From: an uncultured Chromatiales bacterium
GTDB taxonomy: Bacteria > Pseudomonadota > Gammaproteobacteria > Steroidobacterales > BM003
Assembly: GCA_937128475.1 (NCBI GenBank)
Contig: CAKZML010000108.1
Coordinates: 1-35,299, forward strand
Reading direction: 5' to 3'
Length of the DNA stretch: 35,299 nucleotides
The translations under genes were made by a program, and so were the position numbers. Under the pieces are notes generated by a model. That model was not told the DNA's origin. It saw nothing but the letters and a program-made list of their open reading frames with translations, and made no database searches. The stretch's first letter is position 1; each line of letters starts with the position of its first letter. Below are positions 9,677 to 16,902 of the stretch, piece by piece.

Positions 9677-10801
9677 TTGAACAATATTCAAGAAGTCCTC
9701 GCCGATTACCGGGCTGGCAAGATGGTCATCCTGGTTGATGATGAAGATAGAGAAAATGAAGGCGATCTTCTGATGGCCGCCGAGATGATCAGGCCTGAAG
9801 ACATTAATTTCATGGCCCGATTTGGTCGTGGCCTGATTTGCCTGACCCTTACCCGTGATCGCTGCCGGCAGCTTCGCCTGCCGTTGATGGTTCGCGAGAC
9901 GGACCAGGAGCATGGCACCAACTTCACCTTGTCTATCGAGGCCTCCGAGGGTGTGACTACCGGCATCTCTGCCCATGATCGCGCCCAGACGGTATTGGCG
10001 GCAGTGACCCCTGATGCCAAGCCTGAGGATATTCGTCAGCCTGGTCACGTGTTTCCGCTGATGGCCCAGCCCGGTGGTGTGCTTACCCGTGCGGGTCATA
10101 CAGAAGCGGGTTGCGACCTGGCTCGTATCGCCGGAATGAAAGAACCCGCTTCGGTGATCGTGGAAATTCTCAACGACGACGGCACCATGGCCCGTCGGCC
10201 TGACCTGGAAAAATTCTCCGAGCAGCACAACATCAAGATCGGCACCATCGCCGACCTGATTCACTACCGGCTTGAAATCGAGAACACCATCGAGCGTATT
10301 TCACACCAGAAGATCGAAACGGAATTCGGTGAGTTCGATCTGTATTGCTACGATGACTATGTTCACCGGGATGTGCATCTTGCCCTGGTCAAAGGTGATC
10401 CTGGTACCAAGGATCCGGCCCTGGTGCGGGTTCATGTGCAGGATACGCTTAGTGACGTGCTGGGCGCGAAGAGTGAAACCCTGGGTTGGCCGCTGCGAAA
10501 TGCAATGCGCCAGATCGCTGAATCCGAGAGCGGTGTGGTGGTGATTTTGCGTCCCCCCGAGACACCTCGTCAGCTCATGGATGCGGTCCAGGCATTGATG
10601 TCCCAGAAGAAAACCCCGCGCAAGGACACGGGGGAGGGTACCCGGGTACTTCGCACCTACGGTACCGGTGCGCAGATACTCAGAGACCTGGGTGTGACCA
10701 AGATGCGCGTGCTTAGTGCCCCCACCCAGATGCACGGAATTTCCGGTTTCGGCCTGGAAGTGGTGGAATATGTTGATGAACATAAGCCCAGTGAGGCCTG
10801 A
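9677..10801 (+). CDS. ribBX: DHBP synthase with degenerate GTP cyclohydrolase II domain (RibBX type)
   Basis: The 374-residue protein has an intact N-terminal 3,4-dihydroxy-2-butanone-4-phosphate synthase domain (about 1-200), with DDEDRENEGDL at 21-31 and RAGHTEAG near 139. It makes the four-carbon precursor of riboflavin from ribulose 5-phosphate. The C-terminal part resembles GTP cyclohydrolase II (RYG/GAQILRDLGV), but the zinc ligands are gone. Where RibA has VHSEC followed by CDC, this protein reads VHVQD (252-256), then E267 and L269. It is therefore predicted to be RibB-active only, like the RibBX variant known in Proteobacteria. A separate RibA is expected elsewhere. Translation starts at TTG with AGGA six bases upstream. 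Databases often label it ribBA. Confidence 0.93.
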   Translation: MNNIQEVLADYRAGKMVILVDDEDRENEGDLLMAAEMIRPEDINFMARFGRGLICLTLTRDRCRQLRLPLMVRETDQEHGTNFTLSIEASEGVTTGISAHDRAQTVLAAVTPDAKPEDIRQPGHVFPLMAQPGGVLTRAGHTEAGCDLARIAGMKEPASVIVEILNDDGTMARRPDLEKFSEQHNIKIGTIADLIHYRLEIENTIERISHQKIETEFGEFDLYCYDDYVHRDVHLALVKGDPGTKDPALVRVHVQDTLSDVLGAKSETLGWPLRNAMRQIAESESGVVVILRPPETPRQLMDAVQALMSQKKTPRKDTGEGTRVLRTYGTGAQILRDLGVTKMRVLSAPTQMHGISGFGLEVVEYVDEHKPSEA

Positions 10802-10804
10802 TTG

Positions 10805-11281
10805 ATGGATAAGCTCAAGCAGTTTGAAGGTGACTTGCAGGTACGTGACCTGCGTATCGTCATTGTCGCGTCGCGTTTTAACGAGTTCGTGGTAGATAGC
10901 CTGGTCAAGGGCGCTATCCGCGCGCTGCGCCAGCACGGCGCCCAGGACAACGACATTCACGTCGTGCATGTGCCTGGCGCGTTTGAAATGCCCCTGGCCG
11001 TGAAGCAATTGGCTGCGTCCCGGCGCTATGACGCCATTGTGGCGCTTGGTGCGGTGATTCGCGGTTCTACTCCGCATTTTGATTTTGTTGCCAGTGAGTG
11101 CACCAAGGGTGTCGCCAGTGCCAGCATGAGCTACGACGTGCCGGTGGGCTTCGGCGTGCTGACCGTGGATACCATTGAGCAGGCTGTGGAGCGTGCGGGT
11201 ACCAAGGCCGGTAACAAGGGCGCCGAGGCGGCCATGTGTGCCGTTGAAATGGCTAATCTGCTGCGCCAGCTGGAGCGCTGA
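10805..11281 (+). CDS. ribH: 6,7-dimethyl-8-ribityllumazine synthase
   Basis: This 158-residue enzyme condenses the RibD and RibB products into lumazine, the RibE substrate, and usually assembles into pentamers or 60-mers. Conserved segments are VASRFNEFVVDSLVKGA, VPGAFEMPLAVKQLA, the phosphate/substrate loop ALGAVIRGSTPHFD, and FGVLTVDTIEQA. The proton-transferring histidine lies in GSTPHFD. The ATG at 10805 is preferred; an adjacent in-frame TTG at 10802 would add one residue. The start is 3 bases after the ribBX stop and nusB starts 2 bases after its end, so the genes form one tight operon. Confidence 0.97.
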   Translation: MDKLKQFEGDLQVRDLRIVIVASRFNEFVVDSLVKGAIRALRQHGAQDNDIHVVHVPGAFEMPLAVKQLAASRRYDAIVALGAVIRGSTPHFDFVASECTKGVASASMSYDVPVGFGVLTVDTIEQAVERAGTKAGNKGAEAAMCAVEMANLLRQLER

Positions 11282-11283
11282 TA

Positions 11284-11841
11284 GTGTCTGACAACAAGAC
11301 CAGGCGTGCTCCCTCCGGGCGTAGCAAGGCCCGGGAATTGGCCATGTGGGCCCTGTACCAATGGCAGGTGGCAGGCACGGACGAGCGGGAAATTTATAAG
11401 CAGTTCCTGATTGATACCAAGGGTTCCAAACTGAATCTGGATTACATCGCCGGCCTGGTGACTGAGTACATCGAGGAGATGGAAAATGCCTCCCTTGATG
11501 ATTTCAACCCACGCTATTTCTCGGGTGCTGATCCCAGGTATTTCAAAGAACTGATTTTGAAAATCCCGCCCCTGTCTGACGAATTGGACGAGGTGCTCTC
11601 GGCCTTTGCTGATCGCCCCATCGATCAACTTGATCCCGTGGAGCGCAGTATCCTGATGATCGGCGTCTACGAGCTGCGTGATCGCCTGGATGTTCCCTAC
11701 CGGGTTGTGATCAACGAGGCGGTGGAGATGGCCAAGTTTTACGGTGCCGAGGATGGACACCGCTACGTGAATGCGCTGCTGGATAAAGCCGCAGGCGAAC
11801 TTCGCAAGGTAGAGCAGCAAGCCCCTCGCAAGCCACGCTGA
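11284..11841 (+). CDS. nusB: Transcription antitermination factor NusB
   Basis: This 185-residue all-helical RNA-binding protein joins NusE (S10) on boxA RNA in rRNA antitermination. It begins at GTG and contains the basic N-terminal segment RRAPSGRSKARELAMWALYQWQ and the C-terminal YELRDRLDVPYRVVINEAVEMAKFYG. It is longer than E. coli NusB (139 residues), mainly by an insertion around residues 60-90 and a basic tail ending in PRKPR. It is the last gene before a MITE-like insertion that separates it from thiL. Confidence 0.95.
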   Translation: MSDNKTRRAPSGRSKARELAMWALYQWQVAGTDEREIYKQFLIDTKGSKLNLDYIAGLVTEYIEEMENASLDDFNPRYFSGADPRYFKELILKIPPLSDELDEVLSAFADRPIDQLDPVERSILMIGVYELRDRLDVPYRVVINEAVEMAKFYGAEDGHRYVNALLDKAAGELRKVEQQAPRKPR

Positions 11842-11852
11842 GATTGAGCTAA

Positions 11853-11870
11853 GGAGCCTCTGATTTATTC
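11853..11870 (+). repeat. Left terminal inverted repeat of the MITE
   Basis: GGAGCCTCTGATTTATTC, matching the reverse complement of the right repeat (GGAGTCTCTGATATATTC) at 16 of 18 bases. Confidence 0.75.
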
Positions 11871-11994
11871 TGGGCTTAGCAGATTGGGAGTGAAAAAAGT
11901 CAGATTCAAGGCGTAAATCCCACGCGATAGTGGTGCTATCGTGAAGATTGGCAACACAGAAGCTGGATTTTTTGGCCCCAAGATACAAGTTCAT

Positions 11995-12012
11995 GAATAT
12001 ATCAGAGACTCC
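11995..12012 (-). repeat. Right terminal inverted repeat of the MITE
   Basis: Read on the minus strand it is GGAGTCTCTGATATATTC. It is immediately followed by the second CTAA copy. Confidence 0.75.
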
Positions 12013-12071
12013 CTAATGCCCTTAGCCCTTCCGCTTGAGCGCCAACACCTGCATACCCGGGGAGTTACCTC

Positions 12072-13034
12072 TTGAGTGGACTTAGCGAAAGCCAGGTAAT
12101 TCAACTTCTAAGTGAATACGGCGGTCTCCAGCGTCCGGACGTGGTGCTGGGTATTGGTGACGACGGGGCGGTGCTCCAGCCACCCGTAGGTCAGCAGCTT
12201 GTGCAGGTCGTGGATGCCCTGTTCGAGGGTGTGCATTTTCCCCGGGGCATGGACGGTGAGGATCTTGCCTGGCGGGCGTTTGCTGTAAATATCAGCGATA
12301 TCGCCGCCATGGGAGCAGAACCGGCCTGGGCCACGCTGGTGCTTTCCATGCCTGCTGCCGAGGAATCCTGGGTGCGAGCGTTTGCCCGTGGTCTCGGAGA
12401 CTGCACCCGGCAGTTCAATATTTCCCTGGTAGGCGGCGATACAGTACGAGGCCCCCTGGGCGTGTCGGTACAGATCACCGGTTTCGTTCCGACGGGTCAA
12501 GCCTTGCGTCGGCAGGGTGCGGCCGAGGGCGATGGCATCTATATCACCGGGCGTACCGGCCTGGCTGCGGCCGGCCTGGCCTGCCTGCAGGGTGAAATTC
12601 AGCAACAGGATGAACCTGAGCAATGGCGTCAACGATTCCTGCGACCCGAACCGCGCTTGCGCCAGGGCCGTGATCTGAGAGGAGTGGCCAGCGCCTGCCT
12701 GGATATATCCGATGGGTTATTGCGTGACCTGGGCCGTTTGCTTGAGGCCAGTTCAGTAGGCGCGACGGTTTTCCTGGAGAAGATTCCTGGACTGGATGAG
12801 TTGTCTGCCCTGGTCGGTGAGCAAAGAGCTGTGTCCCTGGCGCTTACCGGTGGCGATGATTATGAGTTATGTTTCACCGTGCCCCGCGAGCATGAGGCCA
12901 GGTTGGCTGAACGGGTGCGGGAGTGGTCGTGCGAATGCACGCGGATCGGTGAGATTTCCGGAACCGAGGGTATTCGACTGATGAAGGATGAGCGGGAAAC
13001 CCCTCTTCCTGCCCCAGGATTTGAGCATTTTTAA
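12072..13034 (+). CDS. thiL: Thiamine-monophosphate kinase
   Basis: This 320-residue enzyme phosphorylates thiamine monophosphate to the active cofactor thiamine pyrophosphate. Family signatures are LGIGDDGAVL (metal-binding aspartates), DALFEGVHFP, AVNISDIAAMGAEP, VGGDTVRGP and LDISDGLLRDLGRL. The length is close to E. coli ThiL (325). The start is TTG at 12072 with a GGGGAG ribosome binding site 7 bases upstream; no better in-frame ATG exists. It lies 55 bases after the MITE and 2 bases before pgpA, to which it is coupled. Any promoter of its own would have to lie in the MITE or the short spacer. Confidence 0.95.
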   Translation: MSGLSESQVIQLLSEYGGLQRPDVVLGIGDDGAVLQPPVGQQLVQVVDALFEGVHFPRGMDGEDLAWRAFAVNISDIAAMGAEPAWATLVLSMPAAEESWVRAFARGLGDCTRQFNISLVGGDTVRGPLGVSVQITGFVPTGQALRRQGAAEGDGIYITGRTGLAAAGLACLQGEIQQQDEPEQWRQRFLRPEPRLRQGRDLRGVASACLDISDGLLRDLGRLLEASSVGATVFLEKIPGLDELSALVGEQRAVSLALTGGDDYELCFTVPREHEARLAERVREWSCECTRIGEISGTEGIRLMKDERETPLPAPGFEHF

Positions 13035-13036
13035 GC

Positions 13037-13525
13037 ATGAATAAATCAGTTTCTCCCAAGACAGTATTCACCGATCCAGTGCACTTTCTTGCATTTGGTT
13101 TTGGCAGTGGACTTGCGCCCTGGGCGCCGGGCACCGCAGGCACCCTGGTGGCGGTATTGCTGGAATGGCCCATGCGCTCACAGTCGCTGGAACTTCGCTT
13201 GCTGGTTGCCGCTGCAATGTTTGCGGTGGGAGTCTGGATTTGCGGTGAAAGCGCCCGAAAGCTGGATGCTCATGACCATCCGGGCATCGTGTGGGACGAG
13301 TTCGCCGGGTATTTTCTTACCATGGTGCTGGCGCCCGAGGGCTGGATATGGAGCCTGGTTGGTTTTGCCCTGTTCAGGTTTTTCGATATTCTCAAGCCTT
13401 GGCCAATCCGAGAGATCGATCACAGACTGGGTGGTGGGATTGGGATTATGGTTGACGATACTTTCGCGGGAGTGTTCGCAGGAGTCATCTTGTGGGGCAT
13501 CGCCCAAACCCTTGTTTACCTTTAA
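13037..13525 (+). CDS. pgpA: Phosphatidylglycerophosphatase A
   Basis: This 162-residue inner-membrane enzyme removes phosphate from phosphatidylglycerophosphate to give phosphatidylglycerol. It contains FGSGLAPWAPGTAGTL, the conserved VWDEFAGYFLTM and the RFFDILKPWPI segment of the PgpA family. Several hydrophobic helices follow, including the C-terminal VDDTFAGVFAGVILWGI. The length is close to that of E. coli PgpA (172). The gene follows thiL by 2 bases. The kinase start is 23 bases downstream, or overlaps if an upstream ATG is used. Confidence 0.95.
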   Translation: MNKSVSPKTVFTDPVHFLAFGFGSGLAPWAPGTAGTLVAVLLEWPMRSQSLELRLLVAAAMFAVGVWICGESARKLDAHDHPGIVWDEFAGYFLTMVLAPEGWIWSLVGFALFRFFDILKPWPIREIDHRLGGGIGIMVDDTFAGVFAGVILWGIAQTLVYL

Positions 13526-13548
13526 CGGATTTCCGAAGAAGTGCTAAT

Positions 13549-14859
13549 TTGAGCCAGAGTAATAAAGGCGAGATACCAGACAAGATTGGTAAATACGTCA
13601 TCATCAACGAAGTGGGTCGTGGTAGCACAGGTAGAGTGTTCCTTTCCCATGATCCCTATTACGGGCGTGATGTGGCGATCAAGGTATACAAGAACGAAGC
13701 TTCCGACGAAGACGACAAGTCACGTGTTGCCCGGAAGATGTTCTTCAATGAGGCCCACATGGTGGGCAAATTGCAGCATCCGAACATCCTGCCAATTTTT
13801 GATGCAGGTGAGGAACAAGGGCGGTATTACGTGGTCACCGAGCATGTGCACGGGGCCCGGACACTGGCCTCTTACACCAAGCCCGGAAATCTGCTGCGCG
13901 TGGATGATGTGGTCGAGATCACCTACAAGTGTGCCAAGGCCCTGTCCTATGCCCATGGACGCGGTGTGATCCATCGGGACATCAAGCCTAGCAACCTGAT
14001 GCTGACCCTTGATAACGATGTGCGCATCATCGATTTCGGTATCGCAATCGTCAAGGATGCCGATGTGTCGCGTATCCAGGGCATCGCGGGCTCACCCAGT
14101 TACATGTCGCCGGAGCAGGTGCAGTCTGATGAGATCACTCATCGTGCAGATTTGTACGCCCTGGGCGCCACCATGTACGAGTTGCTGACCGGTGACCGGC
14201 CATTCAAGGCCAATAACCTGGGCAAGTTGCTCCACCAGATTGTGTATTCCACACCGCCGCCCATCCACACGCTGCGGGCGGAAATCCCCGAGGAACTGGA
14301 AAACATTGTCTCCAAGGCGATGCAGAAAGATCCCGAGAATCGCTTTAAGAACGGCAACGAGTTTGCCGCTGCCCTGACTAAGGTGTTTAAGAACCTGCGA
14401 AGTCAAAATGACACGGTGGACCGTCAGGAACGCTATGACACACTGCGCAAGCTGAGATTCTTCCACGAATTTTCTCACTCTGAAATCTGGGAACTGCTGC
14501 GAGCCAGTGAATGGCGTGAGATGGAGCGGGGCGAGGAAATTGTCCGGGAAGGCGAAATGGATGACCGCTTCTACGTCATCGTCGATGGCGGTGTCGGCGT
14601 GGAACGTTCTGGCAAGGAAGTGGCGATACTCGGCCAGGGCGATTGTTTCGGCGAGGCCAGCTACGTCAGCGGCGCCCGTCGAACTGCAACGATCCGTGCC
14701 ACAGAACACGTTGCCCTGATCTGTGTTAGTTCAACCCTGCTTGAACAGGTTTCATCTGCCTGCCAGCTGCGATTCAATCGCGTGTTCCTGCGCTCATTGA
14801 TCCGTCGCCTGCAACGCATGGACGGCGTGGCAGCATCTTCGGACAAGCTCTCTGCCTGA
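13549..14859 (+). CDS. Ser/Thr protein kinase with C-terminal cyclic-nucleotide-binding domain
   Basis: This 436-residue cytoplasmic protein has a complete Hanks-type kinase domain. It shows glycine loop GRGSTGRV (23-30), ATP lysine in AIKVYK (K45), catalytic HRDIKPSN (from H142), DFG (162-164) and SPE in place of APE. A charged linker around residues 290-320 leads to a cNMP-binding barrel with the phosphate cassette FGEASYVSGARRTAT (367-381). R378 could bind the cyclic phosphate. There is no membrane segment, so it is a soluble kinase. It may be gated by cAMP or cGMP like eukaryotic PKG, but with the domain order reversed. The TTG start at 13549 is chosen to avoid overlap with pgpA; an in-frame ATG at 13492 is the alternative. 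No adenylate cyclase is nearby. Confidence 0.88.
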   Translation: MSQSNKGEIPDKIGKYVIINEVGRGSTGRVFLSHDPYYGRDVAIKVYKNEASDEDDKSRVARKMFFNEAHMVGKLQHPNILPIFDAGEEQGRYYVVTEHVHGARTLASYTKPGNLLRVDDVVEITYKCAKALSYAHGRGVIHRDIKPSNLMLTLDNDVRIIDFGIAIVKDADVSRIQGIAGSPSYMSPEQVQSDEITHRADLYALGATMYELLTGDRPFKANNLGKLLHQIVYSTPPPIHTLRAEIPEELENIVSKAMQKDPENRFKNGNEFAAALTKVFKNLRSQNDTVDRQERYDTLRKLRFFHEFSHSEIWELLRASEWREMERGEEIVREGEMDDRFYVIVDGGVGVERSGKEVAILGQGDCFGEASYVSGARRTATIRATEHVALICVSSTLLEQVSSACQLRFNRVFLRSLIRRLQRMDGVAASSDKLSA

Positions 14860-14863
14860 GGCC

Positions 14864-14883
14864 AGGCATCCATTCGGATGCCT
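14864..14883. terminator. Hairpin between the kinase gene and folE2
   Basis: A perfect 8-base stem AGGCATCC/GGATGCCT has a 4-base loop (ATTC). It lies 4 bases after the kinase stop and no T-run follows on either strand. It may be a weak or Rho-assisted terminator, or an mRNA 3'-end stabiliser, for the rib/thiL/kinase operon. Confidence 0.4.
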
Positions 14884-14977
14884 AAATCCAAACAGGCGAA
14901 TCAATCACTGAATTAGTGTTTCCCGTGGGGAAAGCGGGGCCTTGCGCTGGAAGCGCCGGGCCCGGGGCATGTGTGCC

Positions 14978-15802
14978 TCAGGCGTCCAGGTCCTTGTCTT
15001 TTTCGATCAGGGCGTAAGCCGAGTGGTTGTGGATGGACTCGAAATTCTCAGATTCCACGGTGTAGCCACGCACCCGGTCTTCGTTGTTCAGGCGAACAGC
15101 GATGTCGCGCACGATATCTTCCACAAACTTCGGATTGTCGTAGGCGCGCTCAGTGACGTACTTTTCATCCGGCCGTTTGAGGATGCCGTACAACTCGCAA
15201 GAGGCTTCCTGTTCCACGATATCCACCAGTTCTTCCAGCCACATAAAGCCGTCGATCCTGGCCGAAATGGTGACGTGGGAACGCTGGTTGTGGGCGCCTC
15301 GATCTGAAATTTTCTTTGAACAGGGGCAAAGACTGGTTACCGGCACAACCACCTTAAGAGTCAGGGCGTTCTTGCCGTCCTTGTGTTCGCCAAGGAACGA
15401 GGCCTGGTAGTTCATCAGGCTTTTGACGCCCGAAACTGGCGCAGTCTTGTTGATGAAGTAGGGGAAGTCCATCTCGATGTGACCGGCATCTGCATCCAGG
15501 TGCTCGGTCATTTCCGAGAGCATCACGCGGAAGGACTTCACTGAAATCTCGTGCTCGTGGTTGTGGAGGATTTCCACGAACCGTGACATATGCGTGCCCT
15601 TGAAGTCCTGGGGCAGGTTCACATACATATTGAACCGGGCAACCGTGTGCTGGTCACCACCGGCGCGGTCACTCACGCGTACCGGGTGGTAAATATCCTT
15701 GATGCCAACCTTGTTGATTGGGATGCGGCGAGTATCCGCGCGGCCCTGCACATCTTCGATTTCGGTGTCGCTGGCGCTGGGGGCCTTGGAGTCCTGATTC
15801 AT
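14978..15802 (-). CDS. folE2: GTP cyclohydrolase IB (FolE2)
   Basis: This 274-residue enzyme converts GTP to dihydroneopterin triphosphate, the first step of folate synthesis. It is of the type that can work with manganese or iron instead of zinc. Family motifs are [15 protein letters not shown] (30-43), [14 protein letters not shown] and the active-site [12 protein letters not shown] (cysteine at 159 or 161). The frame opens 31 codons earlier, but ATG 15800-15802 is preferred because homologues begin with a short variable leader before [12 protein letters not shown]. Many FolE2 genes are Zur-controlled; no convincing Zur palindrome was seen upstream. A GCCTGG/CCAGGC hairpin (15832-15850) lies in its leader. 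Confidence 0.93.
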   Translation of the reverse strand: MNQDSKAPSASDTEIEDVQGRADTRRIPINKVGIKDIYHPVRVSDRAGGDQHTVARFNMYVNLPQDFKGTHMSRFVEILHNHEHEISVKSFRVMLSEMTEHLDADAGHIEMDFPYFINKTAPVSGVKSLMNYQASFLGEHKDGKNALTLKVVVPVTSLCPCSKKISDRGAHNQRSHVTISARIDGFMWLEELVDIVEQEASCELYGILKRPDEKYVTERAYDNPKFVEDIVRDIAVRLNNEDRVRGYTVESENFESIHNHSAYALIEKDKDLDA

Positions 15803-16045
15803 CAGTAGGGTGTCCTCAAAAATATGTAAGACCAGGCGATTTCGGCCTGGATTCATCGGCATTGAGATGGGCGCATAGTGAATATTTAGACCCATTTTAA
15901 CTCATTGGTTCGAGTTTAGCCCGGGCCCGGATTCAATTTGATCCTATTGTAACGAGGAATTGTCGGTTTGCGTAGGCATCTGCTCTTGCGCGGGGGCGTG
16001 TCTATGGTCATGATTCCACTGTTAACCAACGATATTGGGATTACC

Positions 16046-16288
16046 GTGGCAAAAAGCAAGACCGACGATCTGGATTTCGAGGCGGCCATGGCCGAACTGG
16101 AAGGCCTGGTAGAGCGCATGGAAGCAGGAGATCTGCCCCTGGAGGAGACTCTCAAGCAGTTTGAACGGGGGGTCACCCTGACTCGCCAGTGCCAGAGCGC
16201 ACTCAAGGAAGCGGAACAGAAAGTCCAGATTCTGAGCGGGTCCGGCGAGAATGCCAAGGCGGAGGATTTTGAGTCCTCTGACGAGTAA
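16046..16288 (+). CDS. xseB: Exodeoxyribonuclease VII small subunit
   Basis: This 80-residue protein is the small subunit that decorates XseA in exonuclease VII, a single-strand DNA exonuclease. It shows the typical [20 protein letters not shown] core and [19 protein letters not shown] helix. An acidic tail follows. The GTG at 16046 gives the usual 80-residue length; the frame remains open to 15968 but the additional residues are not family-like. Normally ispA and dxs follow xseB in gammaproteobacteria. Here the next gene is a rubrerythrin with its own promoter. Confidence 0.93.
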   Translation: MAKSKTDDLDFEAAMAELEGLVERMEAGDLPLEETLKQFERGVTLTRQCQSALKEAEQKVQILSGSGENAKAEDFESSDE

Positions 16289-16300
16289 CCTGGTAGTCGG

Positions 16301-16328
16301 TTGACATCGCCTAGGGTAGGGCTAGAAT
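16301..16328 (+). promoter_or_regulatory. Strong sigma-70 promoter of the rubrerythrin operon
   Basis: A perfect TTGACA (16301-16306) is followed after 16 bases by TAGAAT (16323-16328). It lies just downstream of the xseB stop. A strong AAGGAG ribosome binding site (about 16389-16394) precedes the rubrerythrin ATG. Confidence 0.75.
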
Positions 16329-16338
16329 CAATTGAGAC

Positions 16339-16357
16339 CTTTAGACCTGTTCTAAAG
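16339..16357. promoter_or_regulatory. Putative operator dyad downstream of the rubrerythrin promoter
   Basis: CTTTAGA (16339-16345) and TCTAAAG (16351-16357) form a perfect 7-base inverted repeat with a 5-base spacer. It is centred about 20 bases after the -10 element. The position suits a repressor site in the early transcribed region. The sequence is not a clear match to known Fur, OxyR or IscR sites. Confidence 0.4.
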
Positions 16358-16401
16358 AGCGATTTCTCCCCTGTTTAATTGATTTATAAAGGAGACCTGA
16401 A

Positions 16402-16821
16402 ATGGACTTGAAGGGTTCAAAAACTGAACAAAATCTGAAAGATGCGTTTGCTGGCGAGTCCCAGGCGAATCGTCGCTACCTGTATTTCGCAGCCAAGGCT
16501 GACGTGGAAGGCTACAACGATGTTGCCGCTGTATTCCGCTCAACCGCTGAAGGTGAGACGGGTCACGCCCATGGTCACCTGGAATACCTGGAAGCCGTAG
16601 GCGATCCCGCTACCGGCCTGCCCATCGGCCCTACAGATAACAACCTCAAAGCAGCGATTGCTGGTGAAACCCACGAGTACACCGATATGTACCCGGGAAT
16701 GGCCAAGTCAGCGCGTGATGAAGGTTTTGATGAAATTGCCGACTGGTTTGAGACGCTGGCCAAGGCCGAGCGTTCACACGCCAATCGCTTCCAGAAGGCT
16801 CTGGATAGCCTGGAAGACTAG
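16402..16821 (+). CDS. Rubrerythrin without a rubredoxin domain
   Basis: This 139-residue, ferritin-like, di-iron protein probably acts as a peroxidase. Iron ligands expected for rubrerythrin are visible: E19 in [10 protein letters not shown]52 and H55 in [11 protein letters not shown]89 and E92 in GETHEYTDM, and E123 and H126 in [10 protein letters not shown]. The C-terminal rubredoxin domain of classical rubrerythrins, with two CxxC motifs, is absent and the protein has no cysteine. It must receive electrons from another protein. It is the first gene of a unit with a GlpC-like Fe-S protein and a DUF3501 protein. A GC-rich hairpin follows its stop codon. Confidence 0.93.
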   Translation: MDLKGSKTEQNLKDAFAGESQANRRYLYFAAKADVEGYNDVAAVFRSTAEGETGHAHGHLEYLEAVGDPATGLPIGPTDNNLKAAIAGETHEYTDMYPGMAKSARDEGFDEIADWFETLAKAERSHANRFQKALDSLED

Positions 16822-16847
16822 GCAAAACGTTACTGCTGATGCAGTTC

Positions 16848-16877
16848 GGGTGGGGGTGACAAGGTTTGCTCCCACCC
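16848..16877 (+). terminator. GC-rich hairpin between rubrerythrin and the Fe-S gene
   Basis: GGGTGGG (16848-16854) pairs with CCCACCC (16871-16877) around a 16-base loop. It is followed by a moderately pyrimidine-rich tract without a clean T-run. It could attenuate downstream transcription or protect the abundant rubrerythrin message. Confidence 0.45.
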
Positions 16878-16902
16878 ACTTCTAACTTTCCTGGGAGGCA
16901 AC

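Larger units (their letters stand above)
11849..12016. mobile_element. MITE-like non-autonomous element between nusB and thiL
   Basis: A 160-base element (11853-12012) is bounded by 18-base terminal inverted repeats that match at 16 of 18 positions. It is flanked on both sides by the 4-base direct repeat CTAA (11849-11852 and 12013-12016). A YTAR-like 4-base duplication is what IS5-family transposases produce, so an IS5-related parent is the best guess; no transposase is present in the element. The interior has a small hairpin, CGATAG-TGGTG-CTATCG (about 11925-11941), and no convincing gene. The insertion splits what is otherwise a close-packed operon. Confidence 0.75.

Noticed and set aside
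11131-11994. 287-residue minus-strand open frame that starts inside the MITE
   Set aside because: Most of it is antisense to nusB and ribH, and its MITE-encoded start does not resemble a transposase. It was not accepted as a gene.
15921-15930. Perfect palindrome CCGGGCCCGG between folE2 and xseB
   Set aside because: A 10-base GC palindrome alone is common in GC-rich DNA and has no positional support as a regulatory site.
15803-15967. Zur operator upstream of folE2
   Set aside because: Only loose AT-rich matches were found and no palindrome of the expected form.
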